64,000 nt of DNA from Dolomedes plantarius. Lineage: Eukaryota > Arthropoda > Arachnida > Araneae > Dolomedidae. Both the position numbers and the translations under genes were made by a program. Positions 10,314 through 21,062 of the stretch are shown in pieces. How positions within the stretch are numbered: position 1 is the stretch's first letter; the number at the start of each line of letters is the position of its first letter. The stretch is from contig OU015503.1 of NCBI GenBank assembly GCA_907164885.2, forward strand, positions 125,289,523 through 125,353,522. Reading direction: 5' to 3'. Below the pieces are notes generated by a model that searched no databases, had not been told where the DNA came from, and worked only from the letters and a program-made list of their open reading frames with translations.

Positions 10314-12033
10314 TGACTGGGAACAAAAAGAATGCGTGGTTGAAGAGGAGCAGAAAGCAAAACCCGGTGCATTTAAATGGGATGAGAATGGCCGCCTCGT
10401 GTCTATAAAGAAATCCGCGGCTGATCCTGAAACTTTAAGAAAAGAAGTTCCTGAAGTGAAGAAAAAATCGTTAACTGTCGATCCTGCTACCATGAATGAT
10501 TATTTTGACCAGTTTGCTGCCTCTCGTTCATATGTTCAGCCTTCAGGTACGCTGATGCCTTTCTCGAACAATTTTCGACCTATTACCCGTATTCAGCCTG
10601 CAAACATAACAGTGGCGTCTACAACCGACCTCCAACAGATAACCTGCATTCAACCTATAAATACAGCTGTGACATTTGCAAAGGATTTGCAGATCATTGC
10701 TCAACACAACCCCTCTAGTCATGTGCCTGCTTCATATAATAATGATTTGAGAGGCTGTTATTCCCAGGAAAAATCCGACAACCTTTCTATGAATATTCCT
10801 CATTCCAACACACACACTCCAGTGGATGCTCTACCTAATTCTGCTGGATTCTATAATTCCTTTCTTGCTACCACGAGTTCTGCTTATATTGGATCTATAA
10901 GTGACCCTTGTTATAGTTCTTCGGTCTATACAAACCAAGATGCAAATCATCTGACGCCTCATTTAACGGGTACCACGGCATATTGTGGAGCTTCTTATCC
11001 GATTGCAATGGATTCCAGTTGCACAAGTATGTATAATGATGACAATTCTTACAGTGGTGAACAGCAGTCCTATCCATTTGAGCCTGTCTATCAAAATACT
11101 TTTGATTACGCCCCAAAATTCGGTGAACCAACCCATCACTCTCCTTTGGCACCATCACCCGATCATTCCGAAAGAAGTGAACCCATCTGCACAGATATAT
11201 ACAATAATGGTAGCGCTTACAGCGGTGAACAGCAGCCATGTTACATTAAACCTTCCGATCAAAATCCATTAAATTATGTTCGGAGCTACAGTGGACATAC
11301 CTATAGTTCTCATTTAGCATCGCCAGCCGATTATTCCGGAGGAACTGAAGTTTACAATAAGGGTGACAGAACTAACCTTCATCTTGTTCCATCAGGATCA
11401 GACAATGGCCCAGAAAATTCCACGAATAGTTCGGAACATATCCCCACACTTGATCTTCCTGGTATAAGCGCGAAAACAGGAATGTTAACCTCAAAAAATA
11501 AGAATGCACAGTTCCAACAATCCATCAACGCCTCGGAAAATACGTGTGTCAGTACAACCGAGAATGCCAAAGATCAAATGGCTAGTCGGCGTTTTGATAT
11601 TCCCTACTGCAATGAAGAATTCGAGGAAACTACAACTCAGCGAGTCGAGACATTCAATGCGTCGCTCGAAATGGCCAATTGGTCTCCTCTCAATAACTTT
11701 TCCGGTGCATCGAACAATATAGAACCTATGGACGTTAGAAGTGAGAATGCGTTAAGCATAACTCATAATAGACGGGGAACACAGCTCAGTGAACTCAGTC
11801 CAATATCAGCGGACAGTAACTTATCGAGCGACCCGAATAACGAGCATTTATATTCCTATTTAAACAGTTCATCGGATTATTCCAACGGATTCTGCGAAGA
11901 AGGGAATAAAGAACATTCCGAGTTCAACAGTCACGCGCTATCTAGTTCAAGCACCAACTATAGCAACGATTTATTCGGCTTTTCATCCTTTCAGGGTCGT
12001 ACATCCAGCACTCCACTTTACACTGCTCTGTAG
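10314..12033 (+). CDS. bHLH-PAS protein, terminal exon (low-complexity C-terminal tail)
   Basis: A 1720-nt terminal exon ending in TAG. The open frame extends back to an ATG at 10234, but a good acceptor (tgcttatttcag) at 10313 and the exact phase match with the preceding exon (AG+T = Ser) mark the real start. It begins DWEQKECVVEEEQK, then KPGAFKWDENGRLVSIKKS and a Lys-rich stretch, then about 500 residues rich in Ser, Asn, Tyr, Thr and Pro with no folded domain I recognise. Such tails in bHLH-PAS proteins usually hold transactivation regions; that role is inferred. From 11029 a 51-56 residue unit (YN-x-x-x-x-YSGEQQ) occurs twice, with the start of a third at 11350. Confidence 0.82.
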
Positions 12034-12397
12034 CGAAATGGTAGAGACCATTCTACCACCTTAACTTCTGCCCGATTATGGTGTTAACAAATGAATATAT
12101 CTTATTTAAGATGTATTCATTTTGCTATTTTAATTCACCTTGGTAATAAGACTGCATTTTATTTTCTGAACAATGTTTAACGAAATTTTTAGTAAAATAA
12201 CAGCCTTTTTAGTAGCCATGTTTCAAAATACTTTTCGAGCGTAAAGTTATGAATATACATATTTTTAATTTATAAACAGACGTGTGCTCTGTAGCGACGT
12301 CCACGTTCAGAGCTTTAAAACAAAAATAGCTTAAGAAATGATTTAAAAAAAATCATATTTCTTGTTGTGTATGATAGTAGAAAAAACTTTTATTGAA

Positions 12398-12403
12398 AAT
12401 AAA
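12398..12403 (+). terminator. Polyadenylation signal, bHLH-PAS gene
   Basis: AATAAA about 365 bases after the stop codon, in an AT-rich 3' UTR. It is the first canonical hexamer seen downstream of the terminal exon, so it is the likely but unproven poly(A) signal. Confidence 0.5.
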
Positions 12404-13022
12404 ATATATTTATGTACTTATCGTGAGTACGGGCTGTGGTATCCACTGCTGACACTTTTATGACGTCAAGAATTTTTGCCGCCTAATTTAAATAATCACC
12501 ATAACACTACAGATGTGTATCTCCTTCTGCATATATCAAATCCTTTTGTTTAGAAGGGGTCTTTCATAGATGTGTGTGGCAATGTTCGTTCGCTATAGCT
12601 TTTGTGGGCTGACTAATGGAGCCTCTACCTAAATTTTTCATAACACACTTCAGGTGATACCTTTGTTAATGATTGATCATCCTTTTCTTAATTGACGAAC
12701 CCCATTATCAATTTTAAGGTGATACATTGTTCGACCACGAAAAACCGCCCAACCAAATTTTATTTAACTGCTGGAAACTTTGAAGTGGCTGATAAGCCTA
12801 AGCTGCGATATTTTGAAATGCGAAGTGGGGGGTAAAACGGTACAGGGTTTTTGCACGAGTTGAGATGCGACATGCTGTGTCCAACTGCCTTACTGTGGGG
12901 TAAAAAGGATTAACGAACATAAAAACTGTGCGATATCAAGACATGGATGGCATCTGTCATTTGCCCCTAGAAAAGAGAGCGAAACAATCGTCATACCGAT
13001 CGTTTATGCCGATTTAACACAG
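12404..13022. other. Intergenic, nothing recognised
   Basis: About 0.6 kb of moderately AT-rich DNA after the poly(A) signal. No supported gene or repeat boundary. Confidence 0.55.
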
Positions 13023-13025
13023 TAA

Positions 13026-13266
13026 GGGCCTGTTCACATAGGCGTCCGGCAGAGGAAGTGTTAAAGTATTGAAATGTATTTAACCGTAAAGTATTGAAAT
13101 GTTAAAGTATTGAAATGTATTTAATGTATTGAAATGTATTAAGGAAGTGTAAGTATTGAAATGTACGAGCAAACGATTAGCATCGAAATTTTTAACGCCT
13201 ATGATTGGTTTATTTCCTTCTCGGCGCCATCTTCCGCTACCGGACTCCTATGTGAACAACATGGAG
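13026..13266. mobile_element. MITE of the GGGCCTGTTCACA family with internal tandem repeat
   Basis: Left end GGGCCTGTTCACATAGGCGT, right end matching in inverted form (actcctatgtgaacaac) and preceded by the family's 'cctatgattggttta' core. TAA lies at 13023-13025 and 13267-13269. Between the arms the 13-mer aagtattgaaatg and variants occur about five times, an expansion not present in the other copies. Confidence 0.75.
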
Positions 13267-13889
13267 TAAAATGACCGGGTTTTTTTCAGTGACTCTTTTC
13301 GGAGTACCTGGGCCAAAGGCAATTCAGCGATGACTAGGATTCATTTGAATGAGGGTGCTCGGGAAATTGGTTGTAGAGGTTTTAAGATAAAATTACTTTA
13401 CAATGGATTATTGCGCTGAGTTAAGAAAAGTTTAATTTAAAGGAACTATTTACTAGGAGTAGTTCATTGAAAGTGAGAGAAACATAAAAAAGTTAGAAAA
13501 CACAGAAAATATTTTAATTTAATTTTAAGATATTTTTTTCAATTCTATATTATTTGTATTTTTTATAATTTTTTTTATCTTGATTTTAATTTATTTATTT
13601 TAAATTAATATTTTACTAGTTGGTACCCGTCTAAACATGACGGCTAGATAGTAAATAAATGCACTAATACACAAATTATACTCAACACATCATTGACAAA
13701 TATCGAAAATCATAATAGTAAGAAGAGAGAACTTTAAATGATTTCTGTTGAACCCAATAAAAACAAGTAGGGTGACTCAACAGCGCGAAATAAACAATTT
13801 CCGTCAAGTTTAATTCTATACCTCACAAGCATAATTAAAAATAAAAATGGCAGAGAGAGCTAGAGTGATAACTCGACAAATTCCTAGAC

Positions 13890-14043
13890 AAATTAACGTG
13901 TTTATGCGGCCTCGTGCTTAGTATCTAAAGCCAGATTTAAACATGTTCCTGAGCATGCGCAGACAAAAATTAATGTGCTTATGCAGCCTCGTACTTAGTA
14001 TCTAAAGCCAGAATAAGACGTGTCGCTGAGCATGCGCAGAAAG
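13890..14043. repeat. Tandem duplication, about 73-bp unit
   Basis: Two adjacent copies share 'cttagtatctaaagccaga' and 'tgagcatgcgcagac/aaa' in the same order, separated by 73 bases. No coding capacity. Confidence 0.8.
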
Positions 14044-14627
14044 CAATTTTTTTTATTGTAAATTATCGCTAATGAATAGAAATTTCGGTTACAAAAACCA
14101 AATTTGACACATCTATAGATTAAAATCTTTCGTTTAAGACCAAAAATGAAGTAAATTAGTGCAGTAGCTTTCTCTCACAGACTGCCAAAAGAATCGGCTT
14201 AACAACTTAAATATATATTTTTTATTTCCAATGGCTCATTAAAAGACAATTGAACATCAAAAAGACAACAATAAATCTATAAATGAAAGCGAGCAATCCA
14301 GTAGCGTTCCCAGATTGATGTCCGAGGAAGAGCAGGTCATCTGGACAGGTGAGGCAAGTCCATTTCCTCTTGAAGATCACACAAGGTACTTCAAATAGGG
14401 TCAGGAACCACGTTGATGCGACATACTCACGCCAGAGCTGTAGATCATTTTGCCGTATAAAACGTTGCCCGGTGTGCACCACGAGGAGGTAGATCTACGT
14501 TGCACTCCACTTACTTATATATTTAACTACACTTGCTCATATACTTAAATATATAGATTTTGTATTTTATTTCTTTTGATTCAATAAAATTGACGTACCC
14601 ACGCAGAAAAGAAAGAAAGGGAAGTAA

Positions 14628-14975
14628 ACGTGCCTTAAGGAGGTGATCCAGAAAGAAGCAGCCATCCCAATGAGTGAAAAGCCATCAGAAAAACGCGAGA
14701 GAGTAGTTGGGAGGCTTACGGAATGCACTGTCCCGATAATCATAATCCGGTAGTTCAGCAATTATCTCGTTATGAAACTTGTCGTTAATGCTATAAAAGT
14801 TGACCGAGAGGTATTCAGCGACCCTACGAAAAGTCAGGATATCGAAATCCTCCTACCTAATGACCGCATTAGAGCGGTATCTGAGAGCCCTTCTAATATT
14901 CCTCTGGGTTCTATTTTGGAAGCATTCAATGATATCGATGTTGGATTTGGCAGTTTCTTTTTAGAGTTAGTCTAG
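14628..14975 (+). pseudogene. Unrecognised open frame with one in-frame stop
   Basis: The frame is open for about 116 codons except for one TAG at 14751. It includes the 67-codon stretch from ATG 14772 (KVDREVFSDPTKSQDIEILL ... ILEAFNDIDVGFGSF). Upstream it reads KPSEKRERVVGRLTECTVP. I do not recognise the family. Amino-acid composition looks protein-like rather than random AT-rich translation, and the surroundings are transposon-rich, so a decayed mobile-element ORF is plausible but not shown. Confidence 0.3.
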
Positions 14976-15202
14976 AAGAGAAAAGGACTTTTGTATGGAT
15001 TGTTTTCCCTTTGGTTAAACTCTTTAAATTGTAATGAAATACTTGTACTCAAAGAAGAAACAAACCGCTGGCAATTCCAGGAAAAGATATACAAAATCTT
15101 GAACTCGATCCTGATCTAAGGTCATCTTGATCGAGGGCAGTAAACCCGTTCACGAAGAACACTCTTCATTCCATGAGAATTTTAGTGGCACAACGGGCTG
15201 TA

Positions 15203-15371
15203 GTCTCGAGGCATACGAAAATTTCGCCTTGGCGCATTAAAAAATAAATAAATGATAATAAAAAAAGTGATTTATATTTGTAAAATCTACAAATGAGCGT
15301 TGTTATAGATTAAGAATACACGTCACGATGACGCCAATTTCGCCCGGCGAAATTTTCGTATGTCCCGAGAC
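15203..15371. mobile_element. MITE, GTCTCG ends, TA duplication
   Basis: About 169 bp. The left end GTCTCGAGGCATACGAAAAT pairs with the right end attttcgtatgtcccgagac. TA lies on both sides (15201-15202, 15372-15373). It abuts the next MITE directly. Confidence 0.85.
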
Positions 15372-15374
15372 TAA

Positions 15375-15732
15375 AGGCCTATTCACACTGCGTCCGTCAG
15401 CCTCAGCGTTACTCGTATTGACATATTTTAATCCCATCACAGACCTTAAGGGCCTGTTCATATAGGAGTCCGTTGCGTTGCGTTAAGGAAAAGATGACGT
15501 TGAGACGAAAATAAACCAATCATAGGCGCTAAAAATTTCCTTGCTAATCGTTTGGAGTCCTATGATTGGTTTATTTTCGTCCAAAGTCATATTTTCCTTA
15601 ACGCAACGCAACGGACTCCTATATGAACAGGCCCTAACAATTTCGTGGCTAATCGTTTGAAGTTTTGTAATTGGTTAAATGTATTTCAATACGAGTTACG
15701 CTGCCGCTGACGGATTCTTTGTGAACAGGCCC
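15375..15732. mobile_element. Outer MITE, split by a related MITE
   Basis: Left end aggcctattcacactgcgtc, right end complementary to GGGCCTGTTCACAAAGAATC. The two halves also share the inverted pair 'cgttactcgtattgacat' / 'caatacgagttacgctg'. It is interrupted at 15447-15637 by the inner MITE. Confidence 0.75.
15450..15634. mobile_element. Inner foldback MITE with TAA duplication
   Basis: 185 bp, the same family as 6626-6811: GGGCCTGTTCATATAGGAGT at the left and its inverted match at the right. TAA lies at 15447-15449 and 15635-15637. It is nested in the outer MITE. Confidence 0.92.
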
Positions 15733-16016
15733 AAAGGCTCATACAAGAAAGTCCAGATACAAGAAAGTCACAAAAGACACAGTTGTTGGACTTCGTCGCT
15801 TTTGTTCGGGATTCTCATTAGCACTCTCTCGAACACAACTTGAAAAAAAAAAGCATCTCAATCATACGTATTCTCGTGTCAATGTTGCAGACTCCCACCC
15901 CCCACCCCCCTTCTCAAGAGGATTAAAAAATAATAATAAAGTAGATACAGCAAACTCATATATTCATGTAATCGCAGCTCCCAATCCCCCATACACACAC
16001 AAAAATAATAATACTA

Positions 16017-16432
16017 AAGATAAAAATAACTTTTTATACACCATGTTTTTAAATTTTCTGTTGAATCATATAAATTTTACAATTCTATGTATTAATAAAT
16101 ACTTTTTTAAAATTTTTTTGATGAATTATCCCATCCACTTGAAAGAAGATGAAGTTAATTGGAAGTTAACTTGCGGTTCACTTTTCGTTCCCTCCCCGGC
16201 CGATAGATGGCTGCACCAGTCTACAAAACAAAATTAACTGAAAATAACTGAAAATGAATTTAATTCTGCTTAAAGATAGCTAAAAGTATCAAAAGAACGC
16301 ATTGTCATCGTGTTCCGAGCTATTCTGAAAGTTTCAAATGTCTAGCTAGTCGGGAAGTTGGTTAAAAATCAATTGCAAGATTTGTACTGGACAAACACAC
16401 AAACAAGAAAGCGAGTTAATAAAAACGTGGTA
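16017..16432 (-). repeat. Dispersed repeat 'R', copy 5 (inverted)
   Basis: Reverse complement of the 4298-4728 unit over essentially its full length, ending with gcgagttaataaaaacgtgg. Confidence 0.85.
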
Positions 16433-16436
16433 AAAA

Positions 16437-16660
16437 TTACTTGACACAAAGTTAGACAATAAAATGTTTATTAAAAGTTTGATACACAATTACGCCTATT
16501 ACAAATATTGGATAGCTTTATCTATATCTTTGACATCAAAGAGCCCTCGGGTGCTAGGGGGTCGATGCTATATAGAACCGCGTGCCACGAGTATCAAACT
16601 TCATCCGGTCGGGCTGGCCATTCCCAGAATTATTTTCGATCGCTCCATAACGTTAATGGA
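16437..16660. repeat. Direct duplication of 16997-17265
   Basis: Shares 'cttgacaca-agtt', 'aatgtttattaaaag', 'tatctttgacatcaaagag' and 'gatgctatatagaacc' in the same order with the segment holding the pogo-like ORF end, so it is a second, shorter copy of that element's 3' end. Confidence 0.8.
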
Positions 16661-17153
16661 ATAAAGAACATTTCAGATAAAAGTAAATCTTTCTAAAATT
16701 ATCAGCATTAAGTTAAGATGAGTAAATTATCAGCAATTACTTAAACTTTTTTTAAAGAAAAAAAAAGTTAAATTCCATTTTAAGTTTTCTTGTACCAGCG
16801 GTCAGTTTTAAAGGTACCCAAAATGAACAATTCCAAAATACCGATACATCCTTTCCCTACATAGTGATGTATTGCGCTAACCCGGATCTTTAATTACCAT
16901 CGAGAAATTAAGGTTAAAATGTGTCACAAAATAGCCTAGCCGAGTGGGATTACTTAGTGACATCCGTGTTTTCGCTTTGAAATGCAAGAGGAAAAATTTC
17001 TTGACACATAGTTTGGCAATAAAACGTTTATTAAAAGCTTAATACACAATTATTTTAGTTAGAAATTGAGAACAATTGGGTATTTCCCTTTGAGAACGGT
17101 ACCTATTGCAAATTTTGGATAGCTTAATCTATATCTTTGACATCAAAGAGTCC

Positions 17154-17560
17154 TCAGCTGCCCACTGGCCTAGGGAGATCGATGCTATATAGAACCTCGT
17201 ACCTTAAGTATAAAATGTCGTCCGGCCGTTTCCAGTACATTTTCGATCGCTCCATAACGGTCACCATGTATTCTTCGTCTTGAATATCAGTCACTTTTCC
17301 GGTGAAAAGCTGGTTCTCGAAGTTTACCACCACAAAATCCCCCGCTTTGAAAGCATCGGTTGTGCTGGTACCGTTTAGTTGAAAGACGTTGCTGGTATTG
17401 TTTGGGATCACCGACACTGTCAGCGTCTGACTCATTTTGATTCTTAGTTCTCATCCAGTGGGAAAATTCTTGTCTTCCGAAATCCAGATTGTTTTTGGCA
17501 TCCGGCTCCAGGGCAACCATCAGTTCTTTGAGAAGATGCGGAAATTCATCGTTCGGCATC
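17154..17560 (-). pseudogene. Decayed pogo/jerky-like DDE transposase, C-terminal end
   Basis: Two overlapping frames on the - strand. 17559-17287 begins NDEFPHLLKELMVALEPDAK, like the segment before the GFR-GIYPL motif of such transposases. 17435-17154 reads FKAGDFVVVNFENQLFTGKV then ERSKMYWKRPDDILYL, the small C-terminal module often found in these proteins. A frameshift is needed to join them. No catalytic core is present. Confidence 0.5.
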
Positions 17561-18474
17561 TGCTCCTTCGGGTAGGTTTTTTTTTTCCAGATTCGTCAAT
17601 GCTTCTTTCTCTCCAGTGGTACTCTAGAGGGCGGAAATTACAGCATCGAGGGGCTGGAGGAGGTGGGTCGACTATGTGGGTTATTTTGTGACAGTGTCAA
17701 TGTGTCACAAAGTCTCCTTTCGATATTTAGGTTATGTTCTCATATCTCTCGGAAATATCCCTACACAATATTCAAATTGCTCCACAATCTAATCAACCTA
17801 TTGTTCCGTTTTCTGGGTTCGATGGGATTGAATACCTTTCTCGATACTTTTCCGTTAGCTGGGCGCATTTGTCCTAACATGTATCGCCATTGGCGAGAAT
17901 GAAAAGTTGCAAGTCTAACAACCCTAGGAAAACGATATAATGGTAAATAGACAGGTTACACTTTGAAGACGTATTGTACCACACGAAACAAACTTGACCG
18001 TGAACATGACTCTGAACATGAAGTTCAGAGACCCAGCTAAATAACACCAAAATTCACAAGAATAAAAATTTGGAAACTAATTAACCACAAACTATATTCG
18101 CTTTCTTCACAATCTCACAAAAGACTGAGGAATAGTGATAGAGTACCATATGACGATATAACGCTGGCGATATAACTGGCGAAAAGCACGCCACCATTTG
18201 TAATCGTACCTAGCTGAAGTTCTGTGGCGACAGTCTTTTTGATGACACCTTGAAAGATATTAAAGATTTTTGGTCTCCTAACTAAATATTTACTAAATTA
18301 ATAAAATATTCATTGTTACTTATATATTTTGTTTATTCACGCACAAGTATTACGGGAGTTACAGTTAATTAAACAAAACAACAGAAAATGTGACTTGTGA
18401 ACCATATTTGGCGATATATCCCTTGCGCCCGACTAACGGAAAAGTACCAAATTCTCTTCTAAAAGTTCACACAA

Positions 18475-18720
18475 AATAAAATTTATTATTCTCCAAATTC
18501 TTCAGGCGCATACACAAATATTAACAGAAAACACGTAACAACTGTCTTCTAAACAACAGAAAACTCTAAAAACACAAGTCATGATAACAGAGTCTTTAAT
18601 ACAATATACGCCTAACGCACTTTCAATACATTCAATACGCAGCAGAAAAGAACACTCTGAGTTCCAGGTTCAGGTTCAGGTATTTCAACTTGTCGGAGCT
18701 CCAAGGTCTGTAGGACTTTA
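18475..18720 (-). repeat. LTR-like repeat, second copy (empty MITE site)
   Basis: On the - strand it follows 6550-6970 closely ('gaatgtattgaaagtgcgtt', 'ttaaagactctgttatc', 'gacagttgttacgtgttttc', 'aataataaattttatttt'), but lacks the MITE. Related TTTGGCGA-type words extend left to about 18160. Confidence 0.7.
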
Positions 18721-18779
18721 TCTCCAATTGTAACATTTTGCATCAGAAATATATTTGCTCAGCAGGTAATTAAATATCA

Positions 18780-18909
18780 TAAATAAGCCCTTATCAGTAA
18801 AAACATAATACAAGTAAAATAAGTAATAGTAAAATAAAAGCAAACGCCGGGAATCGCACCCGGGAGAAAAATAACAAGGCGCACGCTCATCCACTGGGCC
18901 AGAGTTGCC
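18780..18909 (-). repeat. tRNA-derived SINE-like sequence
   Basis: On the - strand: ggcaactctggcccagtgga holds an A-box-like TGGCCCAGTGGATGAGCG (18886-18901 region), and ggtgcgattccc (18849-18863 region) is a B-box-like element. It cannot fold as a whole tRNA and is followed by an AT-rich tail, as in SINEs. Confidence 0.6.
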
Positions 18910-19034
18910 ACAGTAATTTAAGAAAAATGAGGAAGATATTCGCACTGAGATTATAGTAAAGTTCTAGGGGGTTGGTAAAAATACAAGAGGGAGGAGTTTA
19001 AAAATAAGAATAACTAACCAAGATAGAAGAGACA

Positions 19035-19257
19035 GTGTTAGCTCTTAAGAAAACACGCCCGAGGGTGTTTCTGGCTAGCACGGTGGGAGTAGTCATAGTC
19101 GGGAAACTTAGCTATAATCTCATTGCAAATGTTAGGAATATTATCAAAAAAATTCTTAGAGAGTTTAAGTGCAGTTTCCTTGAAGGAAAGGAGGCTGCAG
19201 TCTCGTCGTATGGTTTCATTAGACATATAACGGATCGCTCGGCGAATACGTCTGAGA
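19035..19257 (-). pseudogene. Jockey LINE ORF2, C-terminal end (left of hAT insertion)
   Basis: After removing the hAT element at 19258-21062 the frame of the LINE continues directly: QNLTLR from the right side joins RIRRAIRYMSNETIRRDCSL, then FKETALKLSKNFFDNIPN, and ends LKS with TAA at about 19035. The NFF-NIPN segment is typical of the C-terminus of Jockey-clade ORF2 proteins. Confidence 0.88.
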
Positions 19258-19296
19258 CAGTGGCGGCTCGTTGCTAATATTAGTGGGGGTGCTGCT

Positions 19297-20330
19297 TCAG
19301 AAAAATTCTAGCCATTGTTTTACTATTGTGTAAAACATGTAAAATTTGTATTGTGTAAAATTTCTCATTATTAAATTAAGTTGATATGCATAACAGTGAA
19401 TGAAATGCGCATTGCTATAAACTGCTTTTATTTTTACTTGAAAGCCTCCTTTTTTGCCTTTCATGACATTTGCACCATCAAATGTCTGAGCTATTATCTT
19501 TTGTCTGTTTCCTTGAAGGATTATGTCTATATGTCCAACTGTTCTAGATGCCATCTACAGTTTGATTTTCTGGAATAAAGAATCCTCAAAAACGCTTAAA
19601 TGTTTCTTCATTAAACACGTACCGTAGAACGATGACCAGTTGAGAGTGTTCTGAAACATCTTTTGTGTCATCAGCCATGACAACGGAGCAAACGGAGCTT
19701 CTCTAACTTTTGCCCTTATCTCTTCATGGTATATTTGTAGCAGATAGTCAAGTATCTCATTCTGAATGGTCTTAGAATCACCTTTGAAGACCGTACTGGT
19801 TTCTAAAGGATTCTTCAAAACTGGATCTAATTTAGATGCAAAATTTATTAATCCTCTAAATACCCCTGGCTTTACTGAATCATCTTTTTCATCATGTCCA
19901 CGTACGGGAGTTTCAAAGTTTCCACAAAATAAAATACAGTCTATTATTTTGGATAAAATTTCTCTGTTCTTCTTAACCTTCATGCTATGCTCATTGAATG
20001 AAATTCTGTATGCTTCACTTAATGTTTACGTTTCCTAAAAGTGATTGCAAAACCACATTTCCAACCACAGTTTATGCTTCTTTGACTTCTCTTGTTTTTC
20101 AGTTTTTCTTTCATTTTTTTATATTTCTAAAACTTTCTTTTGTCCATGTTGCATCACCGCCAAACAGCATACACGGGAAGCAAAACAATACATTTTTCAC
20201 TTCACAGCCGCAAAGCCAACTTTTCCGTTAGAACCATTCAGAATTAAAGCTGCGAATATACTTCTTCCGGTGTCTTATTACTGGCTGAGAAATTCGAATA
20301 TCAGGTGTTGAACGGCCTCTTATCTTAGCT
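19297..20330 (-). pseudogene. hAT transposase of ZMYM1/TTF-finger type, decayed
   Basis: Read from right to left on the - strand. Around 20310-20150: TPDIRISQPVIRHRK, then SWLCGCEVKNVLFCFPCMLF, a TTF-type zinc finger. At 19983-19555: GNFETPVRGHDEKDDS, then a catalytic-domain segment with PFAPLSWLMTQKM. At 19554-19297: IIAQTFDGANVMKGKKGG then NAHFIHCYAYQLNLIM, matching the (Y/F)DGA-M and HC-AH-LNL motifs of this hAT group. Stops and frameshifts separate the pieces. The C-terminal hATC domain is missing because the element's end follows at once. Confidence 0.88.
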
Positions 20331-20862
20331 GTAACTTTCTCATAACTTTTTCTAACTGTGAAAACTTAAGCCGTTGAATTTCACTTACTATCACAAAATT
20401 TATTTCCTGGGATTCGAGGAGACCATGGTTAATTATTAAAATTTTCTATTCAAGAAATCAACAGCATAAAAAAAGCAACAACACTGAATTAAATAGAATA
20501 GCTGATTGCCATCTACAGTTTATCACATTCCAGAATATGGTACACGGTTTTTAAGCATAACACACGACGAGTCAGAAATAAACACTGCCACACGCTCGGA
20601 CAACAGCGTCGGCACTGCCTGGGCGACAGTGCCGACGCTTCTTTAGCCAGCGAAACAAAACTCTAGTACCTCGGAGATGCGCGCATGCGCACAACAGCCA
20701 AACACGGCATTACTGGAACTATGAAGAGCACAGTTCCATGCACGGATTTTTGTCGTTTTTTTGAGAACGAGGGTATGGCTACCCACATTTAGCTTTACTG
20801 TAATCCCCCCCGGGTAAATTATGGTATTGCATAATCCGTAAATCATATCCGTTATTACAGTA

Positions 20863-20925
20863 TTGCATAATCCGTACATTACATAATACTTGCCGTAAGT
20901 ATTATGTAATGTACGGATTATGCAA
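20863..20925. repeat. Perfect 29-bp inverted repeat with 5-nt loop
   Basis: Arms 20863-20891 and 20897-20925 are exact complements (core TTGCATAATCCGTACATTAC), with loop gccgt. A related 'attgcataatccgtaaat' lies just upstream at 20826-20843. It sits in the non-coding right part of the hAT element. Confidence 0.95.
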
Positions 20926-21062
20926 TGTAAGGATTATATACTGTATAATTGAAGAAGTAAAGGGAAAAAAAGACTCATTATACCTACTGAATGATATCGA
21001 TAATATCGAGTGAAACCAGGGGGTGCTGCAGTACCGCAGTGCCTATACACGAGCCACCACTG

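Larger units (their letters stand above)
3865..12033 (+). other. bHLH-PAS transcription factor gene, 3' part (locus)
   Basis: Three exons (3865-3971, 6100-6244, 10314-12033) join with matching codon phases and give the second half of a PAS-B domain followed by a long tail. bHLH-PAS proteins are DNA-binding regulators that pair with ARNT/Tango through bHLH and PAS domains. The PAS-B sequence resembles Single-minded most in my memory of the family: TGYDPQ, then YYRFL, GGWIWMQS and HNSKS where Sim has TGYEPQ, YYRFL, GGWVWVQS and HNSRS. The tail is not recognisably Sim, so the paralogue is uncertain. No bHLH or PAS-A exon is visible to the left, so the 5' end lies outside the window. Introns are 2.1 and 4.1 kb and full of repeats. 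Confidence 0.8.
19258..21062 (-). mobile_element. hAT element (ZMYM1-like), inserted in LINE
   Basis: Ends CAGTGGCGGCTCG (left) and cgagccaccactg (right) form a 13-bp inverted repeat with one mismatch. The 8-bp duplication GTCTGAGA lies at 19250-19257 and 21063-21070 and restores the LINE reading frame. It encodes part of a hAT transposase on the - strand and lacks the dimerisation domain, so it is a deletion derivative. Confidence 0.95.

Noticed and set aside
10895..11722. Overlapping frames (114, 95, 72 codons) on both strands
   Set aside because: Shadows of the bHLH-PAS terminal exon.
14222..14482. 86-codon frame on the - strand with hydrophobic end
   Set aside because: No recognisable family, start or splice context; opposite-strand readings are equally open in part.
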